A stretch of DNA of 9,696 nucleotides from NCBI GenBank assembly GCA_002427325.1, contig DIQS01000067.1:3832-13527 (forward strand). The letters run 5' to 3'. Below are positions 7,164-9,696 of this stretch, piece after piece (the first letter of the stretch is position 1; every line of letters starts with the position of its first letter). The DNA comes from Cloacimonetes bacterium UBA5456. Lineage in GTDB: Bacteria; Cloacimonadota; Cloacimonadia; Cloacimonadales; Cloacimonadaceae. The position numbers were made by a program, and so were the translations under genes. Below the pieces are notes generated by a model that saw nothing but the letters and a program-made list of their open reading frames with translations, searched no databases and was not told the DNA's origin.

Positions 7164-7427
7164 CTATTCTCCAAATTCATTTTCGATCAACTCACTTATC
7201 TCGTTGATCAGATACTCCTCATCCACTCCGTCTGCTATCAATTCTAAACTACTTCCATGCTCAGCGGCTAACATCATGACACCCATAATGCTCTTTCCAT
7301 TCACTGTTGTTCCGTCTTTTTCGATATGAAATTCGGAACGGTATTTCGTTGCGGCTCTCACCAAAAGGGCGGAAGGGCGGGCGTGTAGCCCCAGCTTATT
7401 TTTTACTGTTACCGTTTTTCGTATCAT
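7164..7427 (-). CDS. ptsH: HPr phosphocarrier protein
   Basis: HPr is the small phosphocarrier between enzyme I and PTS acceptors. The 87-residue length is standard. The catalytic H15 sits in G-L-H15-A-R17-P. The regulatory serine S46 is in N-G-K-S46-I-M-G-V-M, the form recognised by HPr kinase. Both phosphorylation sites are thus present, matching the EI gene after it and the hprK gene before it. The start at ATG 7427 is fixed by the family N-terminus (I-R-K-T-V-T-V-K-N). It lies inside the 3' end of hprK, giving a 32-base overlap in a different frame, and only a weak purine-rich SD (AGAAG) precedes it, so translation is probably coupled to hprK. The TAG stop abuts the ptsI ATG. Without visible EII partners, its role may be mainly regulatory, but EII genes may lie elsewhere. 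Confidence 0.97.
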   Translation of the reverse strand: MIRKTVTVKNKLGLHARPSALLVRAATKYRSEFHIEKDGTTVNGKSIMGVMMLAAEHGSSLELIADGVDEEYLINEISELIENEFGE

Positions 7428-8376
7428 CTTCTATCTTCTTTAGCATCGCTTTTTTGCGAATCTCCTCGTGGATCTTCTGGTTGAAATCTTCAGCGGCATC
7501 ATAGCCGACGCCTTTTAAGGTCATGTTCATCGCTGCTACTTCGACGATCACGGAAACGCTCTTGCCGGGAGAGACGGGGAGGTAGATGATGGGCAGTTTG
7601 ACCCCGAGGTGCTCGGCAACGATGTTTGAAAGTCCGAAGCGTTCATAATCCATGTTTTCTTGCCAAGGCATGAGTTCAATCTGCAGATCAATCTTCTTTT
7701 GCCGGCGCGTGCGCTCTATGCCAAACATCCGCTCGACATTCACAATTCCGACGCCGCGTATCTCCATGAAGTGGCCGAAATCGCGCCCGGGACGCCCTAC
7801 TAATTGCTCATCTAAATAGCGCAGGGTGATCAGATCATCACCAACGAGGCTGTGCCCGCGGTGAACGAGGTCTAAGGCGCATTCGCTCTTGCCTATTCCG
7901 CTCTTGCCGGTGAGCAAAATCCCCAGCCCAAAGACATCGACGAGTGTGGCGTGAATGCTCTTTTCCAGCGCAAATATATCTTGAAGATAGCGCGATAGAT
8001 GCTGGATGAGGCTGATGGTGGAAAGTCTGCTTGAAAGCAGCGCAATATTGAGATCGTTGGCAAGATATTCCACGATTGGCGGCAGTGTGAGACCTTTGGA
8101 GACTATGATGCAGGGGATATCGGTCTTGAACATCTCGCGGATGCGACTTACCAGATCATCCTCTTTCATCGACTGCAAATAGCGGACTTCCGTCTCGCCA
8201 AAGACCTGTATACGTTCGGCAGAAAAGACCTCGAGATAGCCCGCTAAAGCCAAGCCGGGACGGTTCACATGCGGTGAAGTCACCTTCTTGGCAAGAGTTT
8301 CGGGCTCGGTGATCAAAGAGAGGGCGAGGTCTTTCTTTTTTGCATCAAAAAACTCTCGGACTGTAATTTCTTTCAT
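7396..8376 (-). CDS. hprK: HPr kinase/phosphorylase
   Basis: HprK is a hexameric cytoplasmic enzyme that phosphorylates HPr on Ser46 with ATP or pyrophosphate and also removes that phosphate. The 326-residue length is typical and both domains are present. The N-terminal domain (about 1-130) is of the usual MurF-like fold by position. The C-terminal catalytic domain contains H142 (I-H-A-T-L-V-D-V-F-G) and the P-loop G157-K-S-G-I-G-K-S164. It continues with the H-S-L-V-G-D-D-L loop (175-182, acidic pair D180-D181), the signature M-E-I-R-G-V-G-I (204-211) and P-V-S-P-G-K-S (267-273). The closing V-E-V-A-A-M-N motif is at 278-284. All residues needed for activity are visible, so this is the full-length form, unlike the short HprK of alphaproteobacteria that lacks the N-terminal domain. 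The start at ATG 8376 has AAGGA five bases upstream. The 3' end overlaps ptsH by 32 bases. Confidence 0.97.
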   Translation of the reverse strand: MKEITVREFFDAKKKDLALSLITEPETLAKKVTSPHVNRPGLALAGYLEVFSAERIQVFGETEVRYLQSMKEDDLVSRIREMFKTDIPCIIVSKGLTLPPIVEYLANDLNIALLSSRLSTISLIQHLSRYLQDIFALEKSIHATLVDVFGLGILLTGKSGIGKSECALDLVHRGHSLVGDDLITLRYLDEQLVGRPGRDFGHFMEIRGVGIVNVERMFGIERTRRQKKIDLQIELMPWQENMDYERFGLSNIVAEHLGVKLPIIYLPVSPGKSVSVIVEVAAMNMTLKGVGYDAAEDFNQKIHEEIRKKAMLKKIEDDTKNGNSKK

Positions 8377-8400
8377 GACTATCCTTGACTAAGGTTAAAG

Positions 8401-8435
8401 ATGCAGGGGGAAGCGCTTTGCCTCCCCCCAAGCAT
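8401..8435 (-). promoter_or_regulatory. Intercistronic stem-loop between hpf and hprK
   Basis: In the 64-base gap, the minus strand can fold GGGGGAGGC against GCTTCCCCC around the loop AAAGC (core 8406-8428). It can extend outwards by pairing ATGC (8435-8432) with GCAT (8404-8401) across a small bulge. One pair is G-U in the minus-strand RNA but would be an A-C mismatch in the plus-strand RNA, which favours function in the operon transcript. No run of U follows; only TCTTT, then TTAACC. It is therefore not a canonical rho-independent terminator. It may be a partial terminator, a processing site or a stability element that sets the hpf to hprK mRNA ratio. It ends about 24 bases upstream of hprK, outside its SD. 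Confidence 0.6.
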
Positions 8436-8440
8436 TGTTA

Positions 8441-8977
8441 TTATGGCTCAAAAAGCTTGTAGTTATTGTTGTCTTTTTTCACCAATACATTGATGCGATC
8501 AGTTTCGACGTTTCTAAAGATCAAGAAGTCTTCCTTGCTTTGATCCACTCTTTCCATGGCTTCATTCACATCCATGCCTTCGGTTATGACACGCTTTGTT
8601 CGAACTGTTCTTTGAACCTTATCACCTTTGTTTTTGGTGATCTCAGAAGCACGCGAAAAATCCGAAAACTGGTCTTTCAGAGCGCGCTTTTGGTGGTCGG
8701 TCACTCTATCTTTCAGCTTCTTTATCTGAGCTTCCAATCTATCTACCGCAGTGTCGATAGTGAGATACATATCCATTTCTTCGGCTTGAGCTTGAACGCT
8801 AAACTTGCCGACATGCATCGAGAGTTCACAAAGGTTACGGCTATTTTCAAGAGAAAGCGTAACGTGAACCGTAATAATTTGGTCGAAGTATTTCTTCAAC
8901 TTCAGACATGAGTTTTCCACATAATCCCGAATGGCTTTAGTAAGCTCAAAGTGGCGGGCTGTAATCGTGATTTGCAT
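8441..8977 (-). CDS. hpf: Long-form ribosome hibernation promoting factor
   Basis: This protein binds the 30S subunit at the decoding site during slow growth and drives ribosomes into inactive 100S dimers. The 178-residue length is that of long HPF, in which an N-terminal S30AE (RaiA/HPF) domain binds the ribosome and a C-terminal domain mediates dimer formation. The N-terminal domain (about 1-100) begins with Q-I-T-I-T-A-R-H-F-E-L-T and shows the beta-alpha-beta-beta-beta-alpha layout, with the basic helix at 81-100. The C-terminal domain (about 125-178) has M-D-V-N-E-A (135-140), E-D-F-L-I-F-R-N (149-156) and the end Y-K-L-F-E-P. The central linker (about 101-124) is charged. The start at ATG 8977 has a strong AGGAGG five bases upstream (8988-8983). 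It follows lpd by 12 bases and precedes the stem-loop and hprK, recalling hpf-hprK neighbourhoods of rpoN-linked PTS clusters. Confidence 0.96.
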   Translation of the reverse strand: MQITITARHFELTKAIRDYVENSCLKLKKYFDQIITVHVTLSLENSRNLCELSMHVGKFSVQAQAEEMDMYLTIDTAVDRLEAQIKKLKDRVTDHQKRALKDQFSDFSRASEITKNKGDKVQRTVRTKRVITEGMDVNEAMERVDQSKEDFLIFRNVETDRINVLVKKDNNNYKLFEP

Positions 8978-8982
8978 GTTTT

Positions 8983-8988
8983 CCTCCT
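8983..8988 (-). promoter_or_regulatory. Strong Shine-Dalgarno of hpf
   Basis: Minus-strand AGGAGG lies five bases from the ATG at 8977, within the 12-base lpd-hpf gap. With the exported-protein site it is one of the two strongest ribosome binding sites in the window, consistent with high HPF output when the transcript is made. Confidence 0.7.
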
Positions 8989-8989
8989 G

Positions 8990-9696
8990 CTATATCTTGT
9001 GAATGGATATTTGGGCAAGATCCTCCACCGACTCCATGATGGATTCAGAAAGGGTCGGATGGGCAAAGACGATGTCTTCAATGGATTCTGCCTTCATCTT
9101 TTGTGAGATCATGATGGCACCCTGAGCGATGAGCTCAGCTGCTTGAGGCCCCAGGATGTGCATACCCACAATTTCGCCGGTATCTTTGCGGGCGATGGTC
9201 TTTACAAAGCCTTGGGTTGCAGACATTGTGAGGGCTTTGCCGCTGGCTGTGAACGGGAATTTGCCCACCACTATCTCACCGAATAATTCTTCGGCTTCCG
9301 CTTCGTTATAACCCACGGAGCCGATCTCCGGGTTCGTAAAAGTCACCCGAGGGATATTTATATATTCTAATTTAAAATCGTATGCTTCTGCCTTGCCTTC
9401 GAGAGCGGCAATCTCTTGCGCTGCAAAGAGTCCCTGCTTGGATGCAGTGTGCGCAAGTTGCAGCTTCGCCGTCACGTCGCCGATGGCATAAATGCCTTTT
9501 TGGGAGCTTTGCATCTTATCGTCGATGAGGATTGCACCACGCTCCATCTTCAGCTCAAAGCCTTTGGTCTCGAGGTCAAAGACGGGCTGACGTCCCACCG
9601 AGAGCAAGACCTTTTCCGCCTCTATCTCCTTATCGTTTGAGAGCTTCAGGGTGAGCATCTCGCCATTCTTGACGATGCTCGTCACGCCCACGCCGG
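8990..9696 (-). CDS. lpd: Dihydrolipoyl dehydrogenase, C-terminal half (5' end cut off)
   Basis: The frame is open to the window edge and covers about the last 235 residues of a roughly 460-residue flavoenzyme. It reoxidises the dihydrolipoyl group of 2-oxoacid dehydrogenase or glycine cleavage complexes with NAD+. The FAD-binding N-terminus and the redox disulfide C-x4-C lie outside the window. Visible motifs are V-L-L-S-V-G-R-Q-P in the NAD domain, then G-I-Y-A-I-G-D-V, the FAD-contacting motif. The dimer domain starts at I-P-R-V-T-F-T-N-P-E-I-G-S-V-G, and the catalytic H-P-T-L-S-E gives the His-Glu pair of the active site. These distinguish Lpd from mercuric or glutathione reductase, though a related disulfide oxidoreductase cannot be fully excluded without the N-terminus. 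The stop is followed 12 bases later by hpf, so they are probably cotranscribed. Confidence 0.92.
   Translation of the reverse strand, partial: GVGVTSIVKNGEMLTLKLSNDKEIEAEKVLLSVGRQPVFDLETKGFELKMERGAILIDDKMQSSQKGIYAIGDVTAKLQLAHTASKQGLFAAQEIAALEGKAEAYDFKLEYINIPRVTFTNPEIGSVGYNEAEAEELFGEIVVGKFPFTASGKALTMSATQGFVKTIARKDTGEIVGMHILGPQAAELIAQGAIMISQKMKAESIEDIVFAHPTLSESIMESVEDLAQISIHKI

Noticed and set aside
8377..8440. A promoter for hprK in the intergenic gap
   Set aside because: The gap is mostly taken by the stem-loop and the SD. No pair of -35/-10-like boxes at proper spacing was visible on the minus strand.
8435..8911. Plus-strand open frame of 158 codons
   Set aside because: It mirrors hpf, whose family identity is firm, and has no recognisable domain of its own.
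1..9696. A hidden defence, mobile or secretion system
   Set aside because: No integrase, transposase, nuclease, toxin-antitoxin, CRISPR repeat or secretion motif was seen. Gene order, spacing and strand are uniform and most genes are conserved housekeeping families.

Overview
The window holds eleven genes, all on the minus strand and almost end to end. The largest gap is 64 bases, and several junctions overlap, abut or leave 1-4 bases. No convincing internal promoter was seen, so this looks like one long transcription unit or a few nested ones. Transcription runs from the high coordinates to the low ones: dihydrolipoyl dehydrogenase (5' end cut off by the window), ribosome hibernation factor, HPr kinase/phosphorylase, HPr, PTS enzyme I, glucose-6-phosphate isomerase, PaaI-type thioesterase, ComEA-like membrane protein, Elp3-like radical SAM protein, a large lipoprotein, and the N-terminal part of an exported, probably outer-membrane, protein (3' end cut off). 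No tRNA, rRNA, CRISPR, insertion sequence or other mobile element was seen, and no stretch over 300 bases lacks a gene.

The organism is a bacterium of medium GC content. A lipobox protein followed by a probable outer-membrane barrel points to a Gram-negative (diderm) envelope. The long-form hibernation factor, the HPr kinase with a Ser46-type HPr and the tight gene packing would fit a candidate phylum of anaerobic fermenters such as Cloacimonadota, or a relative in the wider Fibrobacterota-Chlorobiota-Bacteroidota neighbourhood. This placement is an inference from protein style and needs a database search.

Region 1 (about 4085-9696) is a metabolic control block. Hpf, HprK, HPr and EI recall the hpf-hprK-ptsH-ptsI order of the rpoN-linked PTS clusters of Proteobacteria, but without rpoN, ptsN or rapZ. 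EI can phosphorylate HPr on His15 and HprK can phosphorylate it on Ser46, so the HPr state can report energy and glycolytic status. The next gene, pgi, is a glycolytic enzyme and the upstream lpd belongs to 2-oxoacid dehydrogenase or glycine cleavage chemistry. No sugar-specific EII component is present here.

Region 2 (about 3010-4054) holds a small hotdog thioesterase and a membrane-anchored double helix-hairpin-helix protein, possibly for DNA uptake. Region 3 (1-3007) holds a radical SAM enzyme of unknown substrate and a lipoprotein/outer-membrane protein pair of unknown function. That pair is the least explained part of the window. Most of the window is conserved housekeeping content, and I do not see a clear new defence, mobile or secretion system.
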